Below, piece after piece: positions 34,432 to 41,521 of a DNA stretch of 42,080 nt; within the stretch, counting starts at the first letter, position 1, and each line of letters begins with the position of its first letter. This DNA is from a virus, in the IMG/VR virus record IMGVR_UViG_3300026118_000024, positions 1-42,080 of that record; one strand, given 5' to 3'. Below the pieces are notes generated by a model that saw only the letters and a list, made by a program, of their open reading frames with translations, made no database searches and had not been told where the DNA came from. The translations under genes were made by a program, and so were the position numbers.

Positions 34432-34798
34432 CGTGGTGGAGAGCAGCAACGAATCGGGCTGCTCAACATGCGCTCAGTTGCGTCGTAATCCTTACCTTTT
34501 AATCTATCACCAAACTCACCCCTCGATAGATGGGGCTCCATTCAGGCCTGCTACGGAGCGGTATGAGATCATCACAGTCACACGAAACAGGCGCCTGGTG
34601 GCCAAAGAGCAGGACATCGATATACTGTTAAGCGCAGACGAGGTGTCCAGCGTGACCAAGATTAAACGGCTGGAAAGCAAATGGGTCGATTATGCGATTA
34701 GGACCAACTCTCCGGTCGTGATGACCAACCTCACGTGGACCAACATAACCAACCTCACCAATCTGTGGATCTTAACCAACGTCTGGATCTACAAATAG
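34388..34798 (+). CDS. Putative exported or membrane-anchored small protein
   Basis: The 136-residue protein has a hydrophobic N-terminal segment (TNFLAAIIVTLVTNVVES) that could be a signal peptide or anchor. After it comes a polar domain with two Cys (GCSTC) and, at the end, a Thr/Asn/Trp-rich stretch (TNLTWTNITNLTNLW) like the composition of the giant fibre. It may be an envelope-acting lysis or exclusion protein. It ends close to the convergent replication operon. No family is recognised. Confidence 0.55.
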   Translation: MTNFLAAIIVTLVTNVVESSNESGCSTCAQLRRNPYLLIYHQTHPSIDGAPFRPATERYEIITVTRNRRLVAKEQDIDILLSADEVSSVTKIKRLESKWVDYAIRTNSPVVMTNLTWTNITNLTNLWILTNVWIYK

Positions 34799-34824
34799 CG
34801 GACGGCCTCTATCAGGTCACTACT

Positions 34825-35385
34825 TCAACCATCTGCGCGGGCTTCTGCATCCAGCAAGGGCGGTTGATAGTTTGTGCTCCAATCTTGCGGAAGCGGATCA
34901 CATTTTGGGCTAGGCAACGGTTTTGTAGGAGAATCTCCCCGGCGGATACAGGCCAGCATCCGGGCCAAGTTACGGCGGTTAGCTTCTAGCTCATCACGGT
35001 TAGTGTGTGGATAGAGATCCCGCACTGGAGCGATGGCGCCCCGGCGCACCCCTTCCGACAATCCCGCTGCCCAACCACTATTCTTGTGAGGACGAGGCCG
35101 CTTGTTTTTACCATATTTAGCGTTGTCCCTAAATGCGGCTGCCTCCGCCTTGTCCAAAAACGCCAGCCAATCTTCCTCCACCCAGGCCGGACTGCTCTTG
35201 ACTGAAACTGGCCAGGCCGGGTCCAGCCGTTCCACCGGCTCAGACGCTTCATCGGGTGGTAGCCGGCCCCATTGGTTGGCCGCTGTGTGCCACCAAAACC
35301 GATGATAATCAGGATCCCCCCGCAGATACTGGCGCCGCCTATAAACCCACTCAATCGAATTGGGATGTTTACCCCGCCCACTCAT
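34825..35385 (-). CDS. Unknown protein at the end of the replication operon
   Basis: The open frame reaches 35406, but ATG at 35385 overlaps the stop of the helicase-loader gene (ATGA), giving 186 residues. The protein is rich in Trp, Arg and Pro. Its N-terminal IEWVYRRRQYLRGDPDYHRF and a central EEDWLAFLDKAEAAAFRDN helix suggest a nucleic-acid-binding protein. It has no recognised catalytic motif. As the last gene of the nuclease, initiator and loader operon it may be a replication accessory factor. Confidence 0.6.
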   Translation of the reverse strand: MSGRGKHPNSIEWVYRRRQYLRGDPDYHRFWWHTAANQWGRLPPDEASEPVERLDPAWPVSVKSSPAWVEEDWLAFLDKAEAAAFRDNAKYGKNKRPRPHKNSGWAAGLSEGVRRGAIAPVRDLYPHTNRDELEANRRNLARMLACIRRGDSPTKPLPSPKCDPLPQDWSTNYQPPLLDAEARADG

Positions 35386-35975
35386 GCGAATGGCCTCCAA
35401 TTGCATTCGATAATCCCCCCTGTCTGCTGGAGCCGGCTAAGCAGCGAATCACCCGTGCGTTTCAGCTGCTCCGTCGTCGCGTTAGTGATGAGAAGCGTGT
35501 CCGTCATATCCCCATACCGGCTGTTAATCAGCTCATACAGAAGCTGTTCCTCCCATTCTGTGCCTCTGGCTTTGGAGATCTCATCGATGACCAACAGCGG
35601 AAAATTCCGGTAAAACTTCATGATGTCCCCCTCCGATTTGTCGCTATCCCGTCGATATGTCGCCTTTATCGCCATCAAAAACCGCGTCAACGTCGTATAC
35701 CGAGCCGGCTTATCCCGGTCCGCCATCGTCCGAATCAGTTCCACCCCCATCTGCGTCTTGCCAATCGCCCTGTCCCCAGTCAGCAAGACAAGGAAGCCAG
35801 TGCCAATCCTAGCCTTTAGGGCCGCCAGACCCCTGTCCCACTCCGGAAAACCCCGCAGCGTGGCAGCCAGGTGCCTTAGCGGGGCGCCTGAGCCCTTCAT
35901 GTGGGCGTCCGGTCTTAACCGATTGAACATGTCCAGCTCTTCAGGCCTCAGGCTGTCTTGGGGGGATGGGTTCAT
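35382..35975 (-). CDS. DnaC-like helicase loader ATPase
   Basis: The frame opens at a TTG (36014), but ATG 35975 is preferred, giving 197 residues. Walker A is GDRAIGKT at 67-74, Walker B LLVIDE at 127-132, sensor 1 LLITNAT near 161-167 and the arginine finger SLLSRL at 178-182. This is the DnaC/IstB/DnaI AAA+ pattern. The N-terminal 45 residues would bind the replicative helicase. Such loaders place DnaB on DNA melted by an initiator; no phage DnaB is visible here, so the host helicase is probably used. It overlaps the initiator gene by 35 bases and the next gene by four. Confidence 0.85.
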   Translation of the reverse strand: MNPSPQDSLRPEELDMFNRLRPDAHMKGSGAPLRHLAATLRGFPEWDRGLAALKARIGTGFLVLLTGDRAIGKTQMGVELIRTMADRDKPARYTTLTRFLMAIKATYRRDSDKSEGDIMKFYRNFPLLVIDEISKARGTEWEEQLLYELINSRYGDMTDTLLITNATTEQLKRTGDSLLSRLQQTGGIIECNWRPFA

Positions 35976-36765
35976 AAGGTTTCTTTGGTTGGCCTTTCTT
36001 GGCAAATTCTTCAAACGTGATCAACGGCAATTCTAATCCCTCCCGCCTCTCTACAAAATGGCTCCCACTAGCCGCAGCTGGAGCATTCACCGGTTCATCC
36101 TTGGCCGCATAGTAATTATCGAACTTTTCCTTCCCAAATAACGTCGCTGGCCTCAAATACTTATCCATGTCCGTGCCCTTCCACCGCGCACACTGCCGTT
36201 CCACCATCAACAGCGCCCCCTCCCGACTGACGCCAGGCTCCTTAAGCCGTGCCGAGATGGTCGATAGATGGACATCAACAAGTCGATAGTTGCGCCCAGT
36301 TAAGCGGTTTATGGCATTCAATACCTCCACGGTGGCTGGGTGATATTTCCCAACCGGCACCTCCGGCGGCTCCTCCCCCTTCTCCTTGGCCCTTTTCCTG
36401 GCCGTATGCCGCGCCACCCTCGCCGCTGTGTCCGCCCGCGTCCGTAACTTGTCATACTCAGCCCAATTCACGATCCTCCACCCCCAGTCCCGATGATCAT
36501 CCAATCTCACTATCCGCCGCCCTTCGAATTCTGCATTCCTGCTCGACGGATCCGGCGCCTCTAGCTTCTCAATCGCCCTGTTCAAATTCTCCAGCGGCAT
36601 GTTGAACTTCCGCGCTAATGCACTCCGCGTTATGTCCACTATCCCACCATGCTCCCCTATCGTGCATACCTTCAGGAAATCCTCGAAAACATGCCTAGCC
36701 TCAAAATCCTCCGCAATCGACGAATCCAGGATCTGCGTGAACACCCGGGCGTATAGCTGACTCAT
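35941..36765 (-). CDS. DnaD-like phage replication initiator
   Basis: ATG 36765 overlaps the stop of the GIY-YIG gene (ATGA) and gives 274 residues. The N-terminal 100 residues look like a winged helix (ITRSALARKFNMPLENLNRAIEKL). A Lys/Arg-rich linker follows (about 112-135). The C-terminal VEVLNAINRLTGRNYRL and DMDKYLRPATLFGKEKFDNYY match the conserved phage replication domain found with DnaD-type proteins. This domain set binds origin DNA and recruits the helicase loader, encoded next. The tail is Pro-rich. The origin may lie inside this gene or in the 37.1-37.5 kb gap; clear iterons were not seen. Confidence 0.8.
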   Translation of the reverse strand: MSQLYARVFTQILDSSIAEDFEARHVFEDFLKVCTIGEHGGIVDITRSALARKFNMPLENLNRAIEKLEAPDPSSRNAEFEGRRIVRLDDHRDWGWRIVNWAEYDKLRTRADTAARVARHTARKRAKEKGEEPPEVPVGKYHPATVEVLNAINRLTGRNYRLVDVHLSTISARLKEPGVSREGALLMVERQCARWKGTDMDKYLRPATLFGKEKFDNYYAAKDEPVNAPAAASGSHFVERREGLELPLITFEEFAKKGQPKKPYEPIPPRQPEA

Positions 36766-37130
36766 TTGCAATAGTTCGGGTTGAAGGCCTTGTTGAAAAT
36801 CGGGGCGTATTTCCTGATAAGCATGCGCTCAAGCCTAACGTAATGCTCTGTGCGCCAAACGTATAAAAGACACCCCAGGTGCGCGGCCGGCATGTCCACA
36901 TACCATTCTATACAGCCTCCTAACTTCCAACCCTTACCTCGCCCATCATGCTGATCCACATAACGTTGCATGATTCTGTCCAGAAGCCGCTTCGATGCCC
37001 CTATGTACAGCCACTCGAACTCGTCGCTGTAACAGCCGTAACATCCAGGAACATTCCGGATGCCGCTCCACAATAGCTCGTTCCGATTCTCGTAGGCTGG
37101 TAGCTCTAGCTTGATCTGTGGCTGAAACAT
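36762..37130 (-). CDS. GIY-YIG nuclease
   Basis: The open frame extends to a TTG at 37166, but ATG 37130 begins the plausible 122-residue protein. PGCYGCYSDEFEW carries the GIY-like element, LYIGAS at 41-46 the YIG element, R52 the conserved Arg, E101 the metal-binding Glu and YAPIFN the final Asn region. The canonical first Tyr-containing motif is altered (GCY), which may change activity. It could be a mobile endonuclease, but it is co-directional and coupled (ATGA) with the replication initiator, so it may act in replication or host DNA breakdown. Confidence 0.8.
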   Translation of the reverse strand: MFQPQIKLELPAYENRNELLWSGIRNVPGCYGCYSDEFEWLYIGASKRLLDRIMQRYVDQHDGRGKGWKLGGCIEWYVDMPAAHLGCLLYVWRTEHYVRLERMLIRKYAPIFNKAFNPNYCK

Positions 37131-37550
37131 CTCGCTCAGAATGACCCCGCCCACTTGCTCAGTCAAGCATTTCGATAACGGTTGCTAACGCTCACTAACG
37201 CAAGCTCACGAAACCCTAACACGCTACAGTGGGTCTGATTCTGGGTCTGGATCTGTGTCTTAGGATAGGGATTGTTAAGGGAAAGGAGCAATCCAGCCAG
37301 TCCAGGCCAGAGCCAGTCACAGACTGGGTCTAATGGTGGAAAAGCCACTCCTGCGGACAGCTCCCAACCCATCCTGGTTACATACAATTTGGCCAGAGTA
37401 GAGAAGGCGATCCTATACATGGTTCCGCGACCCCCCGGCGGGCCCCCGGCTCCCCCCACTGGGTCGGCATGCGAACTGCTCAGGCTCAACGGTTTGCGCA
37501 AGCTATCGGTTGGCCAGTCGATTGCAGGCTAGTGGTGTGCTCTGCCGTTT
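37131..37550. other. Intergenic region upstream of the structured RNA
   Basis: No convincing gene is present. A 112-codon minus-strand frame (37163-37501) has Gly/Pro-rich and repetitive Thr/Gln/Asn sequence with no phage-like pattern, and an opposing frame is just as open. The region includes a GC-rich patch near 37425-37460 and a simple pattern of TCTGGGTCTGG units near 37232-37256. It separates the leftward replication operon from the rightward RNA locus, so divergent promoters and possibly the origin are expected here. Confidence 0.4.
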
Positions 37551-37839
37551 CCCTAGCGAAGGGATTTCCCGCTGTAGCTGGCGGCAGACCAGCGAAACTA
37601 GGTATAACTAAAAAGCATACCTGAACGAAAGCGGAGACTCTGAAACGGGCACGATTTATGCTTACACAGCTTAAGCCATACCAATCGACTATACCTAGTT
37701 TGTATACTGCCCAGTAGGAGGGGGATTAGACACAGCTTGTCCTAGCGTGTGTAGATCCTACACTATCTCATTTCACCCCCGTAAACACAGGGTATCTTCG
37801 CTATTGACTGTTGAGGTAGACTCAACGACAATGCCTGTC

Positions 37840-37906
37840 GACGGTGAGTTCAGTCTCTGCCAGCCTCTGGCATCCTGGACTCGGGGAATAGGCTCCTATG
37901 ACCGTC
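37840..37906 (+). other. Three-tier nested hairpin inside the structured RNA
   Basis: GACGGT (37840-37845) pairs with ACCGTC (37901-37906). Inside it GAGTTCAG (37846-37853) pairs with CTGGACTC (37875-37882, one G-U), and inside that TGCCAG (37858-37863) pairs with CTGGCA (37867-37872). Twenty base pairs in a 67-base segment is far more than expected by chance and anchors the RNA interpretation. Confidence 0.75.
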
Positions 37907-38261
37907 AGCGACCTTTGACAAACTTCAATGCTGGAAACAACGCGAGCATAAACCTCGCCTCACCTTTAGATTGCCTACCATAGCAATCGGGATGATAGAA
38001 CCAGATCGGACTTCGGCCCTTTCAGCGGCCAGCCTCCGCTCAGTCGATTCACGTCGGGACTGCGAAAGCTTCAACACCCAGGTGAAACGGCGCACACGCG
38101 AAACGAGACACTCTGGCGACACTTCCCCAGCGGAACATCGGTGAAGCATCACGGTTTGCCCGGTGAAGCTTAACGGCCTGCAAAAGGCCTGTATTCACAC
38201 TTGGTTAAAGGAACGGGAGGAACGTTCCTGCGAGCGAATAGACTCAGCATGTCAAATAGCA

Positions 38262-39029
38262 GTGTGCTCCTTTGTCCTTCTGGACAAGGCACTTGCGGAG
38301 AACACTCCTTAGTGCAAGGCACTTGATCTAGCTTTAGCAGGCTAGGTTTCCGGTCAAACCGTGTTTGACTGGGGGATGGGGATCGGAATAGGCACGTGAA
38401 GCGAGGCGAATTGCCTTAAGCTTTCCACGTGATAGATCCCGTGTTCTAGGCTGGGCCGTGACAGTGGGGACAAAAGGGAAACATGAAAATCAGTACCAAA
38501 CGGATCGTTGTCTTCCATGCCAAGATCGCGACCATGATCAAGGCTGCCGGGTATGACGTTCAGCAAGCGGAGCTGGCTTGCCAGTCCGCTGCCAATGACG
38601 TGCAAGGCAAGGAGAAGGATCCGAAGCTTGGTGACGTGAAAAAGAAGGCGCAGGGGAAGGAAGTGGGCTGGCGCGAGCAGACCACGGTGGAGTTTTCGGG
38701 GAAAACCTGTACTCCGCTGGACTTCCTTTCCTGGCATGACGCGCAACAGCGCGTATTCACGGATCACGGCGAGCCGAAGGGGGATCTGTCCATCGGTCTC
38801 ATGCCTGACATCTTGGTCTTTTGGTTGGACGGGATGAAAACCCGGAAGGCCAGCAAGGCGGAGAAGGACAAGGCGGAGGCTCAGGTTGCCTTGCAGGCGA
38901 CGCGGGAGCAGTTGGCAGCGAATGGTCCGAAACGGGCCAACAAACCCGCCGGTGAGCCTGCCAAGGCCTAAGGCTAGGCTTATACGCACTGTCCCTCCGT
39001 AGGTTATACGGGGGGACAAAGGAGCACAC
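38262..39029 (+). repeat. Perfect 16-base inverted repeat bracketing the internal gene
   Basis: GTGTGCTCCTTTGTCC at 38262-38277 is the exact complement of GGACAAAGGAGCACAC at 39014-39029; two G-U pairs and a G-C extend it to 19 (38262-38280 with 39011-39029). The arms enclose the 162-residue reading frame. Each arm can also fold locally: TTGTCC/GGACAA at 38272-38287, and the 10-base-pair hairpin 38991-39017. Confidence 0.85.
38483..38971 (+). CDS. Lys-rich protein encoded inside the structured RNA
   Basis: The 162-residue frame starts at ATG 38483, six bases after AAGGG. The product is basic and mostly helical: STKRIVVFHAKIATMIKAAG, then a Lys/Glu-rich linker, a compact middle with PLDFLSWHDAQQRVF and a Met/Pro/Trp segment (GLMPDILVFWLDGMK), and an Ala/Lys-rich tail. 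The composition suits RNA or DNA binding. A longer frame exists on the opposite strand (38354-39052), but it reads through flanking hairpins and looks like a shadow. Placement between two paired RNA halves suggests that the gene is an insert in a loop of the RNA, or that the RNA is its regulatory or partner element. I do not recognise the family. Confidence 0.6.
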   Translation: MKISTKRIVVFHAKIATMIKAAGYDVQQAELACQSAANDVQGKEKDPKLGDVKKKAQGKEVGWREQTTVEFSGKTCTPLDFLSWHDAQQRVFTDHGEPKGDLSIGLMPDILVFWLDGMKTRKASKAEKDKAEAQVALQATREQLAANGPKRANKPAGEPAKA

Positions 39030-39206
39030 AGCGAAAAGACAAAACTACACAACGGAGAAAGCTTGCCTCTTACCCTGTTAAACTCAGGGAATTCAATCGT
39101 GATAGGGCAAGGGAGTACACGAAAACAGCGCGGTCACGGCCCAGACAAACGGGCGCGCATAATCGGTTACGGGTTGTGTGGTAGGCAGGACAACCGCCTG
39201 TAGTAT

Positions 39207-39351
39207 CTGACGGTTGGATTGTACGGCCCCTAAGAATGAGATACCGTGGGGGAATACAGAGGATTGATAGACTTAGGCAGGATCAAGGAGTCGTCACGGG
39301 TGAAAGCCCAGATACTGGCTCCCTGTTACCGCTGACGGTTGGCTTGAACGG
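39207..39351 (+). repeat. Twice-repeated 20-base motif in the right half of the structured RNA
   Basis: CTGACGGTTGGATTGTACGG at 39207-39226 recurs as CTGACGGTTGGCTTGAACGG at 39332-39351, 18 of 20 identical, 125 bases apart. No coding frame explains the similarity. It could be a repeated structural module or protein-binding site. Confidence 0.7.
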
Positions 39352-39723
39352 TCGTTAGCCGCGACCTACGTAGGGCCCCAGCCGCCTTAGGGCGAGCTCA
39401 CGTTGGCTAAGATGACTGCTTTTGGAGGCTTCGCAGAGGGGCCTAGCTATGAATTTTTCGGTGTCCTATCAGCGTTGAAAGGCTGGTGGGTTTTGCCAGG
39501 ACAGACGGGGCTCGCAGTCCAGGGAGCGACGGAGCTAGCGTCAAGGATGGGCTGGCATGGAAAGCGGAGAGCATATCAATCAGGCACGCTGCCCGGCGAC
39601 GGGGCTAAGAAGTCATGCCGACAGGATGACACGAGTAGATCGCCAAGAGGAGAGTATACTACCCTAGCAATGGTGAAGGGTCACAACGGGTGGACTGTGA
39701 ATAGGTCGAATTAGCAGTACAGC

Positions 39724-39773
39724 GGGGCATGCGCTTTGCCACACCGACAATTGCGCATGCCCCTTTTAATTTC
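39724..39773 (+). terminator. Intrinsic terminator of the structured RNA
   Basis: GGGGCATGCGC (39724-39734) pairs perfectly with GCGCATGCCCC (39753-39763) and is followed at once by TTTTAATTTC. The loop is 18 bases. This is a canonical Rho-independent terminator on the plus strand and marks the RNA 3-prime end near 39770. Confidence 0.88.
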
Positions 39774-39857
39774 TTAGGCGGTGATAGTGGTAAGATGCTG
39801 GTCCCCCCCTCCATTCGAGCCAGTGTCAGCCGCTATTCACCGCCTTTTGTTTTTCCA

Positions 39858-40088
39858 ATGAACGAACAATACCGGCGGCGCTTGGAATCGGGCAGTGAAC
39901 AGATACGCATGGCTAAGATTAAGACGGGACGGGCTATCGCGGCCCAGTTAACGGAGGTACGTGATCAATTGACGGTAGCCAAGATGCTAGGCATCAGCCG
40001 GCAGAGCGTAGATTTTGTGGAGGCAGGCGCACTGAGTAAGATCAGGGCCCGTCTCCTCAATACACAAACCACAAACCAAAGGGAATAG
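39858..40088 (+). CDS. Small HTH DNA-binding protein
   Basis: The open frame begins at 39729 inside the terminator, so the ATG at 39858 is the likely start, giving 76 residues. The second half has a helix-turn-helix pattern (LTEVRDQLTVAKMLGISRQS, continuing VDFVEAGAL) resembling region 4 of sigma factors or small phage repressors. It is the first gene after the RNA terminator and leads the plus-strand block of small genes, so it may regulate them. No clear ribosome binding site is seen. Confidence 0.6.
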   Translation: MNEQYRRRLESGSEQIRMAKIKTGRAIAAQLTEVRDQLTVAKMLGISRQSVDFVEAGALSKIRARLLNTQTTNQRE

Positions 40089-40089
40089 C

Positions 40090-40287
40090 ATGAAAACAGT
40101 CCACGGCAGTCCGTTTAAGATGGACTGGAAGGACCTAGCAGAGGTGAAGCGGTATGCCGATGCGCTGGGCAAAGGGTGCGTCGTGTTCAAGCATCCGGAC
40201 CGGGATAACTACAACATCACGTTTCGGACGATGTTCGATCGCAGGCGCTACGCTGATCAGGGCTGTGTGATCGTGCACGAGCCATAG
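40090..40287 (+). CDS. Small protein of unknown function
   Basis: The 65-residue protein begins one base after the previous stop, with AAAGGGA nine bases upstream. It looks like a small alpha/beta fold: a helix DLAEVKRYADALGKG, then strands CVVFKHP and YNITFRTMF. It contains two Cys. No family is recognised; packing and the ribosome binding site support the gene. Confidence 0.65.
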   Translation: MKTVHGSPFKMDWKDLAEVKRYADALGKGCVVFKHPDRDNYNITFRTMFDRRRYADQGCVIVHEP

Positions 40288-40290
40288 GTT

Positions 40291-40491
40291 ATGACGCGAC
40301 GCGAATTCGCCATCAATGTTATGCGCAAAGGTGGCTCCAGTGAGGAGACGATCCAAAAGACACTGGAGATCTTTATCAGCATCTCACCGCAATCCAGCAT
40401 AGTATTTTTCGACACTGAGATGACTGATGAGCGCGAGAAAGAATTGGTGCGGCGCATGTTCGCGCTGCCCTTTAACCCAGAGAAGAACTAA
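40291..40491 (+). CDS. Small protein of unknown function
   Basis: The 66-residue product begins MTRREFAINVMRKGG, followed by a helix and a strand-like IVFFDTEM segment and a charged end. The opening Arg-Arg is not followed by a hydrophobic leader, so it is not a Tat signal. The stop overlaps the next start (TAATG at 40489-40493). Confidence 0.6.
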   Translation: MTRREFAINVMRKGGSSEETIQKTLEIFISISPQSSIVFFDTEMTDEREKELVRRMFALPFNPEKN

Positions 40492-40697
40492 TGAAACGCG
40501 AAGCACGCTACGTCGTGATCAAGTTTATCGACGGGGATAGGTCGTCGATTGACGTGTGGCAGGTGCGGCTGAAGGTGGACAACCAAAGTTTCAACGTAGG
40601 CCCGGACTACGACACCAAAGCAGAAGCGGTATGGCTGAGGCGCCGGTTAATCGAGGCATTGCACACGATGGTGGGTGAGATAACAGGAAAGGAATAA
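40491..40697 (+). CDS. Small protein of unknown function
   Basis: The 68-residue product has a beta-hairpin-like first half (ARYVVIKFIDGDRSSIDVWQ) and a helical second half (AEAVWLRRRLIEALHTMVG). It is coupled to both neighbours: its start overlaps the previous stop, and its own stop abuts the next ATG. No family is recognised. Confidence 0.6.
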   Translation: MKREARYVVIKFIDGDRSSIDVWQVRLKVDNQSFNVGPDYDTKAEAVWLRRRLIEALHTMVGEITGKE

Positions 40698-40991
40698 ATG
40701 AACCGAAGATCATTCATAACCAAGACGGCGCTAGCTACGGCGGCGGCGCCATTACTGCCTGGGGCGCTGGCGAAGGTGCCTGAGCCAGTGCCAGTGGTAC
40801 CAGTGCGGACGGGCTGGCGCTGTGAGTGGAGACGCGGGGTCGACAGGTTCAATGTCATTGAGACCCAGTCCACGGCGGAGGTGCTGCAATTCTTAAATGA
40901 GCATCCGCTGGGCGTGATGAAGATGTGGTACAACGATAGGCTGGTATACGATCGCCAAAGTTGGAGGGTATTGAAGGAGGACAATGATTAA
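40698..40991 (+). CDS. Small protein with twin-arginine (Tat) leader
   Basis: The 97-residue protein opens NRRSFITKTALATAAAPLLPG, a good Tat signal: Arg-Arg followed by Ser-Phe-Ile, a mild hydrophobic core and an ALA cleavage-like site near residue 25. The mature 70 residues contain TGWRCEWRRGVDRF and a helix-strand end. AGGAAAGGA lies four bases before the ATG. The protein at 41217-41501 has the same architecture (Tat leader, W-R-x-x-W motif, small domain), so they are paralogues. A phage protein exported folded through Tat is unusual. It may act in the periplasm on lysis, exclusion or envelope modification. Confidence 0.7.
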   Translation: MNRRSFITKTALATAAAPLLPGALAKVPEPVPVVPVRTGWRCEWRRGVDRFNVIETQSTAEVLQFLNEHPLGVMKMWYNDRLVYDRQSWRVLKEDND

Positions 40992-41220
40992 ACTCATCGT
41001 TAAGGCAGAAGAAATCCCCAGGCCGGATGGGAAGGGTAAGGATTTCTCCGTTGAACTGTACTGCGAGCCGGCCCAGCTAGAGCCGCACGTGACATCGATG
41101 GAGACTAAGTTTATCAGCATAATCAAGCAGGCGGTGGTGGAGTCGATGCGTGAGCTTGGCCAACAGACGGTGGCGGATGGCAATGCACGTAGCTTTTACG
41201 AAAGAGAGGATGAAGCATGA
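40984..41220 (+). CDS. Small acidic protein of unknown function
   Basis: The 78-residue product overlaps the end of the preceding gene by eight bases and has GGAGG five bases before its ATG. It has a beta-rich start (MIKLIVKAEEIP) and a long helix (ETKFISIIKQAVVESMREL). It lies between the two Tat-leader genes, which suggests a shared function, but it has no leader itself. Confidence 0.65.
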   Translation: MIKLIVKAEEIPRPDGKGKDFSVELYCEPAQLEPHVTSMETKFISIIKQAVVESMRELGQQTVADGNARSFYEREDEA

Positions 41221-41501
41221 ACAGACGCGATGCGATCAAAGCCACGCTTGGTGCGCTGGCTTTCCCCTATGAGGTGCTAACGGGCGGGCCAGACACCGAC
41301 CTGCCAGTGCTAAGCCAGTGGTTGCAGTCCCCGTCAACAACCGACAGGTGGCGGGTGGATTGGGAGCTGAACACGAATTGGCTAGCTCCCAATGCGTATG
41401 CCGTCAATCCACTGCGTGGCAGCGCCACGTTCAAGAATTTCAAAGACGCCTACGAGTTTGGGGTTGGACTGTTATCGGTCTTTCCCCGTGCCCCTGTATA
41501 G
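41217..41501 (+). CDS. Second small protein with Tat-like leader
   Basis: The 94-residue protein begins MNRRDAIKATLGALAFP, a leader of the NRRDAIK type common in Planctomycetes and Verrucomicrobia. The hydrophobic core is short. The mature part has RWRVDWELN, matching the WRCEW motif of the protein at 40698-40991, and ends with a helix and a hydrophobic segment. Its ATG overlaps the previous stop (ATGA), and GAGAGGA lies upstream. The two Tat-leader proteins probably arose by duplication. Confidence 0.65.
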   Translation: MNRRDAIKATLGALAFPYEVLTGGPDTDLPVLSQWLQSPSTTDRWRVDWELNTNWLAPNAYAVNPLRGSATFKNFKDAYEFGVGLLSVFPRAPV

Positions 41502-41521
41502 CATGGCTCGGCGGGCGGGCC

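Larger units (their letters stand above)
37551..39773 (+). ncRNA. Very large structured RNA locus with internal reading frame
   Basis: Dense nested complementarity marks a folded RNA. Examples on the left side: GCTGG/CCAGC (37577-37593); AAACTAGGTATA 37595-37606 with its perfect complement 37690-37701, enclosing AAGCATA/TATGCTT; GGGGG/CCCCC (37720/37776) around GTGTAG/CTACAC; GTTGAG/CTCAAC (37810-37826); a three-tier hairpin 37840-37906; GATTGC/GCAATC (37969-37988); GTCAAAC/GTTTGAC (38353-38369); CACGTG arms at 38393-38431. On the right: GTCCCTCCGT/ACGGGGGGAC (38991-39017), CTTGCC/GGCAAG (39062-39111) around CCCTG/CAGGG, GGTTGT/ACAACC, CGCC/GGCG (39383-39394), GGCATG/CATGCC (39554-39619). A terminator closes it. 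Both halves pair across the internal gene. The 5-prime boundary is approximate. Strand follows the terminator. No tRNA, group I or group II core was recognised. Confidence 0.7.

Noticed and set aside
37163-37501. 112-codon minus-strand frame before the GIY-YIG gene
   Set aside because: Low-complexity sequence with no domain, and an equally open opposing frame; kept only as part of the intergenic description.
38286-38325. Direct repeat CAAGGCACTTG (two copies 30 bases apart) as a CRISPR-like array
   Set aside because: Only two short copies, and both are explained by stems in the structured RNA.
38354-39052. 232-codon minus-strand frame opposite the Lys-rich gene
   Set aside because: It reads through strong hairpins on both flanks, has no ribosome binding site that I can see, and its protein is a Leu/Arg/Pro-rich shadow of the plus-strand gene.
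39403-39714. 103-codon plus-strand frame in the right half of the RNA locus
   Set aside because: It lies across several stems and has no domain or ribosome binding site; the structured-RNA reading explains the sequence better.
37551-39773. Group I or group II intron as explanation of the RNA locus
   Set aside because: No group II domain V-like hairpin, no reverse transcriptase, no group I core pairing segments recognisable by eye, and no interrupted host gene on either side. A covariance search would be decisive.
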